DNA of 64,000 bases from Thermobacillus xylanilyticus (GTDB lineage Bacteria > Bacillota > Bacilli > Paenibacillales > Paenibacillaceae), in assembly GCF_907165215.1 (NCBI RefSeq), contig NZ_CAJRAY010000083.1, positions 1 to 64,000 on the forward strand, in the 5' to 3' direction. This document shows, piece by piece, positions 16,133 to 25,848 of this stretch. Both the position numbers and the translations under genes were made by a program. How positions within the stretch are numbered: the stretch's first letter is position 1; every line of letters begins with the position of its first letter. Under the pieces are notes generated by a model. That model worked only from the letters and a program-made list of their open reading frames with translations, was not told the origin of the DNA and did no database searches.

Positions 16133-17269
16133 ATGAAACTGCTGATTGCGGACGATCAAATTTCGCTCCACCGATATCTGGACAAGGTCATGGACTGGGG
16201 CGCGATGGGATTTACGGAGGTGCAGCATGCCTACGACGGCGAGGAAGCGGCCGCCAAGGTCGCGGCATTCCATCCGGATATCCTGATCCTGGACATCCAT
16301 ATGCCGATCTTGAACGGGATCGAATCGCTCAAGCGGGTCAGGCAGTCCGGCCATTCGCCGAAAACGATCATCCTGAGCGCTTATGACGAGTTCGAATATG
16401 CGAGGGACGCGATTCATCTTCAGGTCTCCCGTTACTTGCTGAAACCGGTCGACGCCGTGCAGCTCCGAAACGCGCTCGAGGAGTTGATCCGGGAGTCCGA
16501 AGCGGCCTTCCGGCAGACGATCGGCGCCGAGCTCGACCGGATGCTGTATACCGGGGAGATGGAGGCCGAAGCGCTGCAGACGATTCGCAAGGGGTTCGAT
16601 TACCTCGGGATCGACCGATTCGCCGTGATTACTTGCGCAGACGGTGCGACGGACGGCCATTATGCCCGCTGGCTTAAGGAACAGGCCGCCGGTTCATTCA
16701 AATGCGCGATTGCCGGCAAAAGCAAACATGGAAGCGTGGTCCTGGTCGGCGGAAAGGATCCATTGTCAGGCGGCATGCTGCGGGAGTTCATCGAGTCTCT
16801 TCTTCAGCTTCCGGATGCGCCATGCGGCTCGCCGCCGCCGATCGGGATCAGCTCGGTCGCCCAGGATGCCGCGGTTCTGCCGCAGCTGATCGCGGAGAGC
16901 GCCCGGGCCGCGGCGGCGCCCGCCGAGACGGGCTCCAGGCTCCAGGATACGATCAGGCGGATCAAAAAGCATATCGACGGCAGCTTTCACGAAGACCTGA
17001 CCTTGCAGTCCGTCGCGGATCGATTCCGGATCGACAAATACCAGTTGTGCCGGGTGTTCAAGAAGGAGTTCGGCGTCAATTATTGGTCATATGTCATGAA
17101 AGTGCGGATGGAGAAAGCCGCCGAACTGCTCGCCGGTACGGAATGGAAGAACAGCCTCATCGCGGAGCGGACCGGATTTTTGGACGAAAGCCATTTCAGC
17201 CGCGCGTTCAAAAAGTTTTACGGCATAACGCCCAAGGAGTACCGCCGCAGACATGCCGAAGCCCGCTGA
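16133..17269 (+). CDS. Response regulator, YesN type (REC plus AraC HTH)
   Basis: The 378-residue protein has a receiver domain (acidic pocket DD near residues 7-8, phosphoacceptor Asp54 in LDIHMP, Lys in LLKPVD) and a C-terminal AraC-type DNA-binding domain (LQSVADRFRIDKYQLCRVF, then SHFSRAFKKFYGITPKEYR). The middle linker is shorter than in the 533-residue YesN-like protein at 47192. ATG 16133 follows AGGGAGG at 8 nt. It should activate the importer genes that start at 17402. Confidence 0.92.
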   Translation: MKLLIADDQISLHRYLDKVMDWGAMGFTEVQHAYDGEEAAAKVAAFHPDILILDIHMPILNGIESLKRVRQSGHSPKTIILSAYDEFEYARDAIHLQVSRYLLKPVDAVQLRNALEELIRESEAAFRQTIGAELDRMLYTGEMEAEALQTIRKGFDYLGIDRFAVITCADGATDGHYARWLKEQAAGSFKCAIAGKSKHGSVVLVGGKDPLSGGMLREFIESLLQLPDAPCGSPPPIGISSVAQDAAVLPQLIAESARAAAAPAETGSRLQDTIRRIKKHIDGSFHEDLTLQSVADRFRIDKYQLCRVFKKEFGVNYWSYVMKVRMEKAAELLAGTEWKNSLIAERTGFLDESHFSRAFKKFYGITPKEYRRRHAEAR

Positions 17270-17360
17270 GCGTCCGAAAGCGCAACAATTGACAACTTGA
17301 CCCGCAAGATTTTGAATTCCGATTCGGAGCAGGCTTCATTATACTTCAACATGTAGAAAT

Positions 17361-17374
17361 TGAAAGTGCTTACA
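17361..17374 (+). promoter_or_regulatory. cre-like site before the second sugar operon
   Basis: TGAAAGTGCTTACA matches TGWAARCGYTWNCW with one mismatch (T for the central C). It lies 28 bp before the ATG of the binding protein gene and just after a TATACT (17340-17345), where CcpA would block transcription. Confidence 0.45.
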
Positions 17375-17401
17375 AAACAACGGACAGGGGGATGCGCAAG
17401 C

Positions 17402-18697
17402 ATGATCAAAAGATTGACATGGCCATTGATGGTCATTCTGTGTGCTGCACTCGTGCTGACGGCATGCGGTCAAAGCGGCAATAAAGGAACGAACGGCGGG
17501 ACGAGCGGCGGCGAGTCCAAAGACGCCGATGCGCCGAAACCGGTTACGCTCAGCATTCTGTCGTGGAACAACGAACAGGAGATGAAGCCGGTCCTTGACG
17601 GGTTCAAGGCGAAATATCCCCATATTTCGTTCGACTTCTCGTTCGCGCCGCCGGTCACCGATTATATTGCGAAGCTGCAGACGATGCTGCTGTCGGATAC
17701 GGCGCCGGATATTTTCATCATCGCCGCGGAGAACCGCAACGAGATCATCGACGGCGGTTTCGCGATGGATCTGACCGACCAGCCGTTCATGTCCGTCATG
17801 CTGGACAGCAACAAACCGATGCTGAGCAAGAACGGCAGGACGTACGGCTTCACGCAGACGGGATGGGCCGGCGGACTGTTCTACAACAAGCAGCTGTTCG
17901 AACAGGCCGGCATCGAGAAATTGCCGGAGACATGGGACGAATTCGTCGAGATCTGCCTGAAGCTGAAAGAAGCCGGCATCCGTCCGCTGTACGACCGGAT
18001 GCATGACATTACGATCATTCATTCCGCCATGTTCGGCGCGAACGTGTTGACGAAGGATCCCGATTTCGACGAGAAGCTGTTCAACGGGGAGACGACGTTC
18101 GCGGAAGGATGGACGGAAGTGCTGAAGATGTGGAAGGAAGATTTGATCGACAATGAAATTTTGACCCCCGACATGATCGGCTTGACGAGCGAGCAGGTGA
18201 TGAACGAATTCGCCCTCGGCAACGTCGCGATGGTTCCCGGCGGTCCGTGGAACATCAGCACCATCGAGGCGACCAACCCGGACATCGAGTTTGAAATTAT
18301 GCCGATTCCGGGCAAGGAGCCGGGCAACAAGTATTACAACGGGGCGCCCGGCGTAGGCTTCGCCATCAACAGCAAGACGAAGCACAAGGAAGAAGCGCTG
18401 CTGTTCCTCGAATATCTCAGCACGGAAGAGGGACTCCGGCAATTCGAAGAAGGAACGGGCGGCATCATTACGGCGCACGGCTACACCACCAATGTGCATC
18501 CGGCGTATCTGCCGGCCTACAACGACGGATTGATGGCAGGCCGGATCTACTTGCCGATGGTGTCGTGGGCGCGGCATCAGGAGGCGCTCCGCAACCAGTT
18601 CCTGATCGCCATTCAGGATATGGCGATGAACAAGATTACGCCGGAAGAGGCGGTCGAGCTGCTCGATAAGAAGCTTCAGGAAATGGAAAATAAATAA
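17402..18697 (+). CDS. Extracellular sugar-binding lipoprotein (MsmE/UgpB type)
   Basis: The 431-residue protein has a lipoprotein signal ending LTAC (Cys22), a Gly/Ser-rich linker and a CUT1 binding fold of usual length (KPVTLSILSWNNEQEMKPVL start; KTKHKEEALLFLEYLSTEEG near the end). ATG 17402 follows CAGGGGGA; an upstream TTG in frame has no site. It delivers its sugar to the permease pair at 18810-20515 and lies after the YesM/YesN genes that probably control it. A partial terminator follows, which would raise its level over the permeases. Confidence 0.92.
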   Translation: MIKRLTWPLMVILCAALVLTACGQSGNKGTNGGTSGGESKDADAPKPVTLSILSWNNEQEMKPVLDGFKAKYPHISFDFSFAPPVTDYIAKLQTMLLSDTAPDIFIIAAENRNEIIDGGFAMDLTDQPFMSVMLDSNKPMLSKNGRTYGFTQTGWAGGLFYNKQLFEQAGIEKLPETWDEFVEICLKLKEAGIRPLYDRMHDITIIHSAMFGANVLTKDPDFDEKLFNGETTFAEGWTEVLKMWKEDLIDNEILTPDMIGLTSEQVMNEFALGNVAMVPGGPWNISTIEATNPDIEFEIMPIPGKEPGNKYYNGAPGVGFAINSKTKHKEEALLFLEYLSTEEGLRQFEEGTGGIITAHGYTTNVHPAYLPAYNDGLMAGRIYLPMVSWARHQEALRNQFLIAIQDMAMNKITPEEAVELLDKKLQEMENK

Positions 18698-18713
18698 ATC
18701 GCGAGTCCTGTAG

Positions 18714-18746
18714 AGAGGGTATAGGATCACCTACTACCCTCTTTTT
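18714..18746 (+). terminator. Intercistronic attenuator after the binding protein gene
   Basis: The 8-bp stem AGAGGGTA (18714-18721) with TACCCTCT (18735-18742) is followed by TTTT. It lies between the binding protein and permease genes of one operon, so partial readthrough is expected. Confidence 0.75.
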
Positions 18747-18809
18747 CATCACGATCGTTGCTTGCGAAGTGCAACGGTCATGTAGCGCAGACCACTGAGG
18801 AGGCTGTTT

Positions 18810-19694
18810 ATGACCCGAATTGTCCGCCAAGCGCAGTACCTGGTGTTCCTGGTACCGATCTTGGTCGTTTACTCCCTGTTTACGATTTACCCGCTGCTCA
18901 AGGCGTTCTTCCTGAGCTTTACGAATTTCGACGGCTATTCGAAAGTCTATGATTTCGTCGGGTTGAAAAATTATATGCGGATCTTCGCCGATGACGCCCT
19001 GCTGTCCGCGATCTCGTTCACACTGTTCTTCACATTCGCCAAGGCGCTGCTCGTGACGGTGCTGGCGATTCCGCTCGCCATGATTCTGGACCGGAAATTT
19101 CTGACCCGGAATCTGCATCGCGCCGTCTTCTTCTTCCCCTCGATCCCGAGCGGACTGCTGCTGGCCTACATCTGGGGATTCATTCTGGCGCCGATCGGAT
19201 CGGGCGTGATGAACACGATTCTGCGGGAAGTGTTCGGCATCGGGCCGCAGCCCTGGCTGGCGGACCCGCTGCTCGCCAAGCTGTCCACGGTCGTCGTGGC
19301 GACGTGGGCGATCACCGGGTGGCATGCCATTCTGTATCTGGCGTTCCTGCAATCGATCCCGAAAGAATATTACGAGGCGGCCGCGATCGACGGGGCGAGC
19401 CGGCTGCAGCAGGTGCGCCACATTACGCTGCCGCTGCTTGCGCCCGCCATGACGATCAGCGTCATGCTGCTGCTCACGGGCGGGCTCAAAGTATTCGAAA
19501 TTCCGTTCGCCTTGACCAAGGGCGGGCCGGGCTACGAGACGTACACGATCACCCAGGTCATCGTGCTTCGGGGGATCACGGAAACCCAGTACGGTCTTGC
19601 GTCGGCGATGTCCATCGTATTCTTCCTGATCGTGCTTTCGATCGCCGTCTTCCAGGTCACGATCATGCAGCGAAGGGAGCAGCATTTGCAATGA
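18810..19694 (+). CDS. Sugar ABC transporter permease (MsmF/UgpA type)
   Basis: The 294-residue protein has six membrane helices and the EAA loop (EYYEAAAIDGASRLQQVRHI). The start ATG follows GAGGAGG. It overlaps the next permease by 4 bp. It forms half of the channel for the 17402 binding protein. Confidence 0.92.
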   Translation: MTRIVRQAQYLVFLVPILVVYSLFTIYPLLKAFFLSFTNFDGYSKVYDFVGLKNYMRIFADDALLSAISFTLFFTFAKALLVTVLAIPLAMILDRKFLTRNLHRAVFFFPSIPSGLLLAYIWGFILAPIGSGVMNTILREVFGIGPQPWLADPLLAKLSTVVVATWAITGWHAILYLAFLQSIPKEYYEAAAIDGASRLQQVRHITLPLLAPAMTISVMLLLTGGLKVFEIPFALTKGGPGYETYTITQVIVLRGITETQYGLASAMSIVFFLIVLSIAVFQVTIMQRREQHLQ

Positions 19695-20515
19695 CGGAAT
19701 CCAACAAAAAAAACTGGCTGCTCGATCTCCTGATGCTCCCTGCGGGAATCGTCGCGTTCTTCCCGTTCTACCTGATCATCATCAACACGTTCAAGACGAT
19801 GCAGGAGACGGCCAAGAACCCGATCGCCCTGCCGTCGAAGTGGATTTTTACAAATTATATCGAAGTGTTCGAGGGAACGGCGGTGCTGCGAAGCTTCGGC
19901 AACACGCTGACCGTCACCTTGTTCTCCGTCGTGCTGATCGTGCTGATCGGCGCCATGGGCGCGTACCCCGTCGTGTTCAACTCGAACCGGATTACGCGGC
20001 TCGCGATGCTGTATCTGCTTGCGGGATTCATGATTCCGTTCCAGGCGACGCTCATCCCGCTCTTTCAATTGATGACCGACCTGCGATTGATCGACAAGCT
20101 CTACGGCCTCGTCATGCTGTATACGAGCGGATCGGTGTTTGTCTTCTTCCTGATGACGGGCTACATGAAGACGATTCCGCGGGATTTGTCCGAGGCCGCC
20201 GTGATCGACGGCTGCAGCATATGGGGCATCTTCTGGCGAATCATCCTGCCGCTGCTCAAGCCGATTACGATTACGAGCGTCATCTTCGAGACGATGTGGA
20301 TCTGGAATGACTTTCTGGCGCCCATGCTGTTCCTGAACTCGTCCTCCAAGTCGACGCTCGTCCTGCAGATCTACAAGGCGAAGGGCGAATTCAACGTCCA
20401 ATGGCCGATGTTCATGACGCTTACGGTGATCACGCTGATCCCGATCTTCATCTTCTTCCTGCTCATGCAGAAACATATCGTCAAAGGCATCGCGGCCGGC
20501 GCGGTGAAAGGATGA
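19691..20515 (+). CDS. Sugar ABC transporter permease (MsmG/UgpE type)
   Basis: The 274-residue partner has the EAA loop DLSEAAVIDGCSIWGIFWRI and the CUT1 ending QKHIVKGIAAGAVKG. The ATG overlaps the previous stop as ATGA. A strong terminator follows, ending the operon. No ATPase gene is present, so a shared MsmX-like ATPase is presumed. Confidence 0.92.
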   Translation: MTESNKKNWLLDLLMLPAGIVAFFPFYLIIINTFKTMQETAKNPIALPSKWIFTNYIEVFEGTAVLRSFGNTLTVTLFSVVLIVLIGAMGAYPVVFNSNRITRLAMLYLLAGFMIPFQATLIPLFQLMTDLRLIDKLYGLVMLYTSGSVFVFFLMTGYMKTIPRDLSEAAVIDGCSIWGIFWRIILPLLKPITITSVIFETMWIWNDFLAPMLFLNSSSKSTLVLQIYKAKGEFNVQWPMFMTLTVITLIPIFIFFLLMQKHIVKGIAAGAVKG

Positions 20516-20529
20516 CGATCTGCGGGAAG

Positions 20530-20562
20530 GCGACCTCAGCCGATGTCTGGGGTCGTTTTTTT
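20530..20562 (+). terminator. Intrinsic terminator after the second sugar operon
   Basis: CGACC-t-CAG with CTG-g-GGTCG (20531-20555) is followed by seven T residues. Confidence 0.85.
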
Positions 20563-20580
20563 ATTGCTTCCAAGTTGTTG

Positions 20581-20637
20581 TTGACAAAAAACTAACCAAT
20601 GGTTATATTTAGATCAACAAAAACTAACCAATGGTTA
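20581..20637 (+). promoter_or_regulatory. tetR-family gene promoter with two palindromic operators
   Basis: TTGACA (20581-20586) and TATATT (20604-20609) are 17 bp apart. Two identical copies of TAACCAATGGTTA lie at 20593-20605 and 20625-20637, 32 bp (about three turns) apart. The first fills the spacer, the second ends just before the ribosome binding site. Binding by the encoded TetR protein would shut the promoter. Confidence 0.8.
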
Positions 20638-20650
20638 TAAGGTGTCGGCC

Positions 20651-21289
20651 ATGCAGAAACAACATCAGTCGCGGGCGGAACGGACGAAACGGAACATCAT
20701 CGCGGCGGCGGCGGAACTGTTCGCCGAGCGGGGGTTCGAAGCGGTCACGATGCGGGAGATCGCGGCGCGGGCGGGCTGCTCCCACACCGCGATCTACCTC
20801 TATTTCACCGACAAGGAAACGCTGCTGCAGCATATTTCCATGCCTCCATTGCAGGAACTGCGGGAGGAGCTCGCCGGCATTCTCGCGAACGACGCGGCCC
20901 CGGAAGCGCAATTGAACGGCATATGCATGACCTGGATCCGGTTCTGCCTGTCGCACCGGAACCTGTACGACGTGATCTTCAATGTCGGAGCGGAGCGGGT
21001 GGACGAGAAGGACCCGAAGCTGGAGATGAACCGTCTGCGGAACGAACTGTTCGGCATGCTGATGCAGGCGATGCGGGGCTGCCTGCCGCCCGGAACCGGC
21101 GAGGAACGGCTGCTGGCATGCACGCGCATCATGTTCTACATGGCATACGGCATTGTCGGGACGTACCGGCATTCGCCCGAGTCGCTGGATGAGCTGATGG
21201 CGAGGCTGGGCCCGACGTTCCGCGACGCGTTCCGGGCGTTGCTGATCGGTTTCAATGCCATTATCGAAGAAGGAGGCAATGGGGGATGA
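20651..21289 (+). CDS. TetR family repressor
   Basis: The 212-residue protein has a TetR N-terminus (RAERTKRNIIAAAAELFAERG, then VTMREIAARAGCSHTAIYLYF) and a variable ligand domain. ATG 20651 is 9 nt after AAGG; the GTG at 20642 overlaps that site. It overlaps the MBL hydrolase gene by 4 bp, so they are co-expressed. Two operators in its own promoter show likely autoregulation. The ligand is unknown and may be the hydrolase's substrate or product. Confidence 0.92.
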   Translation: MQKQHQSRAERTKRNIIAAAAELFAERGFEAVTMREIAARAGCSHTAIYLYFTDKETLLQHISMPPLQELREELAGILANDAAPEAQLNGICMTWIRFCLSHRNLYDVIFNVGAERVDEKDPKLEMNRLRNELFGMLMQAMRGCLPPGTGEERLLACTRIMFYMAYGIVGTYRHSPESLDELMARLGPTFRDAFRALLIGFNAIIEEGGNGG

Positions 21290-21975
21290 ACGTGACCAGG
21301 GTATCGGAACATATCTGGAGCGTCCATACTTGGCTTGTCTTCCCGATCACGGTATGGCTCGTGAAGGAGGAGGACGGCGTCACGTTGGTCGACGCCGGCA
21401 TTCCGAAGATGGCGAAGGGGATCAACAACGCGATCCGCTCCCTCGGAATCGGGCCGCTGAAGCGGATCGTGCTGACGCACGGCCACTCCGATCACGTGGG
21501 CGCGGTCAAGCGGCTGCTGCAGGAATGGCCGGGCGTGCCGGTCTATGCGCACCGGCTGGAGATCCCGTTTGCGACGGGGGAAGCGCCTTACCCGGGCCGC
21601 AGGAAGGCGGCCCAATATTTGCCGGGCGGGCTGCCCCGGCCGCTTCCCGAAGGCGCGGGCGGCCGGCTCGAACCGATCGGCGGGCTGAATCCGTACTGGA
21701 CGCCCGGCCACGCGCCGGGCCATGTCGTCTACCATCACGTGCAGGACGACGTGCTGCTGGCCGGCGACCTGTTCAACGCGAAGCGCGGGCGGCTCCGCTT
21801 CCCGCTCTTCACGTTCGACAAGGCGCAGACGCTGGAGAGCAGCCTGATCGTGCGGGAGCTCAAGCCGGCGCATATGGAAGTGTGCCACGGCGGTCCGGTG
21901 CGGCGTCCGGCCGACCGGCTCGACGATTACCTGCGGGCGCATGCGCGCCATGCCGGAGCGGGAGCGCAAGCCTGA
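21286..21975 (+). CDS. MBL-fold metallohydrolase
   Basis: The 229-residue protein has the metal motif THGHSDH (His65, His67, Asp69, His70), later ligands in PGHAPGHVV and LLAGDLF, and a last His in VCHGGP. The fold binds two zinc or iron ions and hydrolyses lactones, thioesters or lactams. It is coupled to the TetR repressor (4-bp overlap) and followed by a YjbR protein. A quorum-lactonase-like or detoxifying role is possible but not shown. Confidence 0.9.
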   Translation: MNVTRVSEHIWSVHTWLVFPITVWLVKEEDGVTLVDAGIPKMAKGINNAIRSLGIGPLKRIVLTHGHSDHVGAVKRLLQEWPGVPVYAHRLEIPFATGEAPYPGRRKAAQYLPGGLPRPLPEGAGGRLEPIGGLNPYWTPGHAPGHVVYHHVQDDVLLAGDLFNAKRGRLRFPLFTFDKAQTLESSLIVRELKPAHMEVCHGGPVRRPADRLDDYLRAHARHAGAGAQA

Positions 21976-22002
21976 CAATACACGGATAAAGGCGGGATTG
22001 GC

Positions 22003-22365
22003 ATGGATAGGGAGGAATTGTTCCACCGGATCCGGTCGCGCTGCCTGTCCCTTCCGGGGACGAGCGAGCGGATCAGCCACGGGGCGCCGGCTTTCTTCAT
22101 CGACGGCAAAAAATGTTTCGCGCAATACCGGGTCAACCACCATGGAGACGGACGGATCGCGCTCTGGTGTTCCGCCCCGCCGGGCATGCAGTCCGTGCTG
22201 ACGGAGTCGAACCCGGACCTTTACTTCGTTCCGCCTTATGTCGGCCATCTCGGCTGGATCGGCCTGCGGCTGGACCGCGGCGCGGAATGGGACGAGATCG
22301 CCGGCGTGCTCGAAGACGCGTATTTGAGCAGGGCGCCGAAGAAATACAGGAAGCCGCCGGGATGA
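22003..22365 (+). CDS. MmcQ/YjbR family protein
   Basis: The 120-residue protein fits the YjbR/MmcQ family: LPGTSERISHGAPAFFIDGKKCFAQY near the start (split into two strands) and PPYVGHLGWIGLRLD in the middle. The family has a double-wing DNA-binding-like fold and no settled function. It starts 27 bp after the MBL gene and ends 6 bp from the convergent MFS gene. Confidence 0.82.
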   Translation: MDREELFHRIRSRCLSLPGTSERISHGAPAFFIDGKKCFAQYRVNHHGDGRIALWCSAPPGMQSVLTESNPDLYFVPPYVGHLGWIGLRLDRGAEWDEIAGVLEDAYLSRAPKKYRKPPG

Positions 22366-22371
22366 CATTCG

Positions 22372-23811
22372 CTACTCCATGCTCCGCGAACCCGCCGCCC
22401 GATCCCGGCAGGCCGGGGCGGGGCGGCGCAGCAGCAGCCAGATTCCCGTGCCGATGATCACCGTATAGATGAGCAGCGCGGCGAACGCGGCACGGTAGCC
22501 GGCCAGCGCCTCCGGGGATTGCGGGGCGTGGAGCAGCTGCCCGCGGGAAACCCAACCGGCCGCGGACACCAGCATCGCCAGACTGACGGAGGCGCCGATC
22601 TGCGGCGCGACATTCCACAGGCCGGCGGCGGCTCCCTGGTCATCGCGGGCAAGACCGTTCGTCATGGCGACGGAGGAGCCGACCATGATACAGCCGACCC
22701 CGATGCCGATCAGCACGGTTCCCGGCAGGATATGGGCAAGATACGCATCCTGCGCCGCAAGCTGCGACAGCCGCCAGCTCCCGAGCGCGAAAGCCGTGGC
22801 TCCCGCCAGCAGGACCGGCCTTGTCCCGAAGCGGGAAATCCATCTTCCGGCCAGATTGGCCGCAAGAATGACGGTCAGCTCCTGGGGGAGGAAAGCGGCG
22901 GCGGCCCGGAGCGGCTCGAATGCCATCGCCTGCTGCATGTACAGCGTCAGCATGAAAATCGACGGGCCGATCACGCTGCCGAACAGGAACGCCGCAACCG
23001 CCGCTCCGGAGAAAGCCTGCCCGTACAGCAGGTTCAGCGGCAGCAGCGGATGCGCCGCCGCGCGCTCGATCCGGACGAACAGCGCAAGCAGCAGGACGGA
23101 CAAGGCCAGCAGCAGGACGGTCCAATACGCATCCCGCATCGTTCCGCCTTCGGACAGCGCGAGCACCAGACAGCCGATGCCCAGCGTCGCCGCCATCGCG
23201 CCCGCAAGGTCGAGCGGCCGCCGGTCGCCGGCCCGATCGGCCGGCAGGATCGGCAGCGCGGCCGCGACGAGCAGGCCGGTCAGCACCGTGAGGAAGAACA
23301 CGGCCCGCCATCCGAACCATTCGGTCAGCGTTCCGCCGAGAATGAGCCCGGTGACGAACCCGACCGCCGACACGGAGCTGAGAATTCCCATCGCCCGGTT
23401 GCGGGGCGGCCCCTCCGGGAAGAGCGCCGCGACAAACACGAACACCATCGGCGCAATGAGCGCCGCGCTGAGTCCCTGCAGCGCCCTCGCCGCGATCAGC
23501 CCCCCGAAGGCGGGCGCGAACCCGGCCGCCGCGGATGCCAGGGCGAACAGCCACGCCCCCGCGGCCAGCGTCCGCCGCCGGCCGAACCGATCCCCCAGCC
23601 GGCTCCCGACAAGCAGAAATCCGCCGAAACAGAGCGTGTACGCCGTCGTGATCCATTGCAGCCGGCCCGACGCGGCGCCGAACTCCTGCTGGATGGAAGG
23701 AAGCGCGATCTGCACGATGGAGGCGTCCAGCAGCACCATCAGCTGCGCGACGCAGAGCAGCAGCAGCGCCGCGTTTGCCGTGTTTTTGGATCGAGTGCGC
23801 ATCGCGATCAT
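22372..23811 (-). CDS. MFS drug exporter, 14-helix DHA2/EmrB type
   Basis: The 479-residue protein has the DHA2 landmarks: [17 protein letters not shown] in helix 1, [12 protein letters not shown] in the helix 2-3 loop and about 14 hydrophobic segments. It would export drugs or toxic compounds using the proton gradient. The ATG at 23811 has GAGG 6 nt upstream, and the gene begins 8 bp after the SDR stop, so both are in one unit, divergent from the HxlR regulator. Confidence 0.9.
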   Translation of the reverse strand: MIAMRTRSKNTANAALLLLCVAQLMVLLDASIVQIALPSIQQEFGAASGRLQWITTAYTLCFGGFLLVGSRLGDRFGRRRTLAAGAWLFALASAAAGFAPAFGGLIAARALQGLSAALIAPMVFVFVAALFPEGPPRNRAMGILSSVSAVGFVTGLILGGTLTEWFGWRAVFFLTVLTGLLVAAALPILPADRAGDRRPLDLAGAMAATLGIGCLVLALSEGGTMRDAYWTVLLLALSVLLLALFVRIERAAAHPLLPLNLLYGQAFSGAAVAAFLFGSVIGPSIFMLTLYMQQAMAFEPLRAAAAFLPQELTVILAANLAGRWISRFGTRPVLLAGATAFALGSWRLSQLAAQDAYLAHILPGTVLIGIGVGCIMVGSSVAMTNGLARDDQGAAAGLWNVAPQIGASVSLAMLVSAAGWVSRGQLLHAPQSPEALAGYRAAFAALLIYTVIIGTGIWLLLRRPAPACRDRAAGSRSME

Positions 23812-23819
23812 TGTCCGCC

Positions 23820-24590
23820 TCAGTGGATCGTCTTGACCAGACCGCCGTCGATGATGCTGTCCGTTCCGGTGATGATCGCGGCGCTGTCGGAGGCCAGGAA
23901 GACGATCAGATTCGCCACTTCATGCGGCTCGGCGAACCGGCCGAGCGCGATGCCGCGCTCCAGGGCGAACTTGCGCACGGCTTCCTCGGTCGCGGGTTCG
24001 GGCAGCCTTCCCGCCCACATGTCGGTTCTCGTCGGTCCCGGCGCCACCGTGTTGAAGCGGACGCCTTGCGACGCGTACGTCAAGGCCAGGTTCTTCGTCA
24101 GGTTCGTGACTGCGGCTTTCGCGGCGCTGTAGGCGATCAGATTCGGATTCGGCATGATCGCGTTCATGGTGGAGACGTTGACGACGCTGCCGCGGCTCTT
24201 GCACAGATGAGGCAGCGCCGCGCGCGTCACGCGGACCACGCTCATCAGGTTCACTTCAAGCATCCTGCCCCATTCATCGTCCGCCAGCGCGGTGAAATCG
24301 GCGCCCGCCTTTGCGTCGATCGCGCCGATATTGTTCACGAGGATGTCCAGTCTGCCGAACTTTGCCACCGTCTCGGCGACCGCCTGCCCGGCGCCGGCTT
24401 CGGAGACCGCGTTGACCGGGATGTGAACCACCGGCCAGGCGGAAGACAGTTCGTGCAGGGCGTCCGATCCATCGCGGGACGTGGCCGCGACCCGCGCGCC
24501 GGACTCCGCCAGCGCGCGCACCGTCGCCAGTCCGATGCCGCGTGCGCCGCCGGTGACGAGCGCGACTTTGCCTTCCAGGGAAATGTTCAT
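23820..24590 (-). CDS. Short-chain dehydrogenase/reductase
   Basis: The 256-residue classical SDR has the cofactor motif [13 protein letters not shown], a catalytic Ser in NVSTMNA and YSAAK with the Tyr-Lys pair. The start at 24590 follows GGGAGGAAGAGG; the longer frame adds eight unlikely residues. It reduces or oxidises a carbonyl/alcohol with NAD(P). It is paired with the MFS exporter and divergent from an HxlR regulator, which suggests an electrophile or xenobiotic response. Confidence 0.9.
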   Translation of the reverse strand: MNISLEGKVALVTGGARGIGLATVRALAESGARVAATSRDGSDALHELSSAWPVVHIPVNAVSEAGAGQAVAETVAKFGRLDILVNNIGAIDAKAGADFTALADDEWGRMLEVNLMSVVRVTRAALPHLCKSRGSVVNVSTMNAIMPNPNLIAYSAAKAAVTNLTKNLALTYASQGVRFNTVAPGPTRTDMWAGRLPEPATEEAVRKFALERGIALGRFAEPHEVANLIVFLASDSAAIITGTDSIIDGGLVKTIH

Positions 24591-24758
24591 GCCTCTTCCT
24601 CCCTTCGGATTCACGTCCCATTATCAGCACGGCGCCACGGCTTGAAAAGTACGCATTTTTTTCAGACTTGGTCCGAATTTCCGTACCATCCGCGCGCATC
24701 TGTCCGAAATCCGGTCGGTGTGATATTTTATACGTGCATGGGAAAGGGGGCCTGCAAG

Positions 24759-25121
24759 GTGGAAAAACGGCTGGACGGCGCCGACACGCAGGGGATTCTG
24801 ACGACGCTCAGGGTGATCGGGGGCAAATGGAAGCCGTTCATCCTGTTCATTCTGCTGTACGAGGGGACGAAGCGGTTCGGCGAGCTGCGGCGGCTTATCC
24901 CGGAAGTGCGGCAGGGCATGCTGGCCGCGCAGCTTCGGGAACTGGAGCAGGAAGGGCTCATCCACCGCAAGGTATATGCCGAAGTTCCGCCGCGCGTGGA
25001 ATATTCGCTGACGGAGCACGGCCGGTCGCTCTCTTCCCTGCTGAAGTCCATGTGCGATTGGGGATTTACGCATCTCAAGGTTCGGGCGGAGCGTCAGGAG
25101 CCCGTGCGGGAGCGCGAGTGA
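24759..25121 (+). CDS. HxlR family winged-helix regulator
   Basis: The protein has the family core [26 protein letters not shown] and the wing [14 protein letters not shown] chose GTG 24759 because AAAGGGGG lies 8 nt before it. An upstream ATG at 24738 adds seven residues including a cysteine but has no site and lies within a likely -10 region (GATATTTTATA). HxlR proteins respond to formaldehyde, quinones or oxidants. It is divergent from the SDR-MFS unit, its likely target. Confidence 0.88.
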   Translation: MEKRLDGADTQGILTTLRVIGGKWKPFILFILLYEGTKRFGELRRLIPEVRQGMLAAQLRELEQEGLIHRKVYAEVPPRVEYSLTEHGRSLSSLLKSMCDWGFTHLKVRAERQEPVRERE

Positions 25122-25164
25122 GGCGGGAAGTCTGCCGGCCGGAGGCGCAAGGAGGGGGAAGCCC

Positions 25165-25848
25165 GTGACAAGCGTGCTTGTCGTGGAAGACGATGCGAAT
25201 ATGCTGGACATGATTCTGTTCGTCCTGAGCCGGGAAGGGTACCGCGTCCGGGGAGCGGTCAACGGACAGGAGGCGCTCGAGGAAATGGACCGCTCGCCCG
25301 CGGATCTGGTCGTGCTGGACGTCATGATGCCGGTCATGGACGGATGGGATCTGTGCCGCGAACTGCGGCGGATCAGTCCGGAATTGCCGATCATCATGAT
25401 TACGGCCAAGCACGAGACCAGCCAGAAGGTGAAGGGGTTCGACCTGGGCGCCGACGACTATCTCGTGAAGCCGTTCGACCCGCCGGAGCTGGTGGCCCGC
25501 ATCAAGGCGGTGCTGCGCCGGTACCGGATCGCGGCCGACAAGCGGATCGTACTGGGAAGCCTCAAGCTGGACCGGCTGCAGGGGACGGCATCGGTGGACG
25601 GCGTGAATGTGCATCTGCCCCCGAAGGAGTTTGAGCTGCTGTATCAGCTTGCCAGCTATCCCGGCCAGATCTTCCTGCGCGATCAACTGATCGAGACGGT
25701 CTGGGGATTCGACCACGAAGGCGACGAGCGGACGGTCGACGTTCATATCAAAAGGCTGCGGGAGCGCTTCGCCGCCTATACCCATCTGTTCCGCATCGTG
25801 ACGGTTCGCGGACTCGGGTACCGGTTGGAGATGGAAAGCCATGATTAA
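25165..25848 (+). CDS. OmpR-family response regulator
   Basis: The 227-residue protein has a receiver domain (acidic E8-D10, Asp52 in LDVMMP, Lys102 in VKPFD) and an OmpR winged helix (PPKEFELLYQL, RTVDVHIKRLR, VRGLGYRL). The GTG start follows AAGGAGGGGG. It overlaps the kinase gene by 8 bp. Direct CGTTCA repeats 11 bp apart before the multicopper oxidase gene could be its target. Confidence 0.93.
   Translation: MTSVLVVEDDANMLDMILFVLSREGYRVRGAVNGQEALEEMDRSPADLVVLDVMMPVMDGWDLCRELRRISPELPIIMITAKHETSQKVKGFDLGADDYLVKPFDPPELVARIKAVLRRYRIAADKRIVLGSLKLDRLQGTASVDGVNVHLPPKEFELLYQLASYPGQIFLRDQLIETVWGFDHEGDERTVDVHIKRLRERFAAYTHLFRIVTVRGLGYRLEMESHD

Noticed and set aside
17289-17345. Promoter from TTGACA at 17289 and TATACT at 17340
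   Set aside because: The spacer is 45 bp, far outside the working range.
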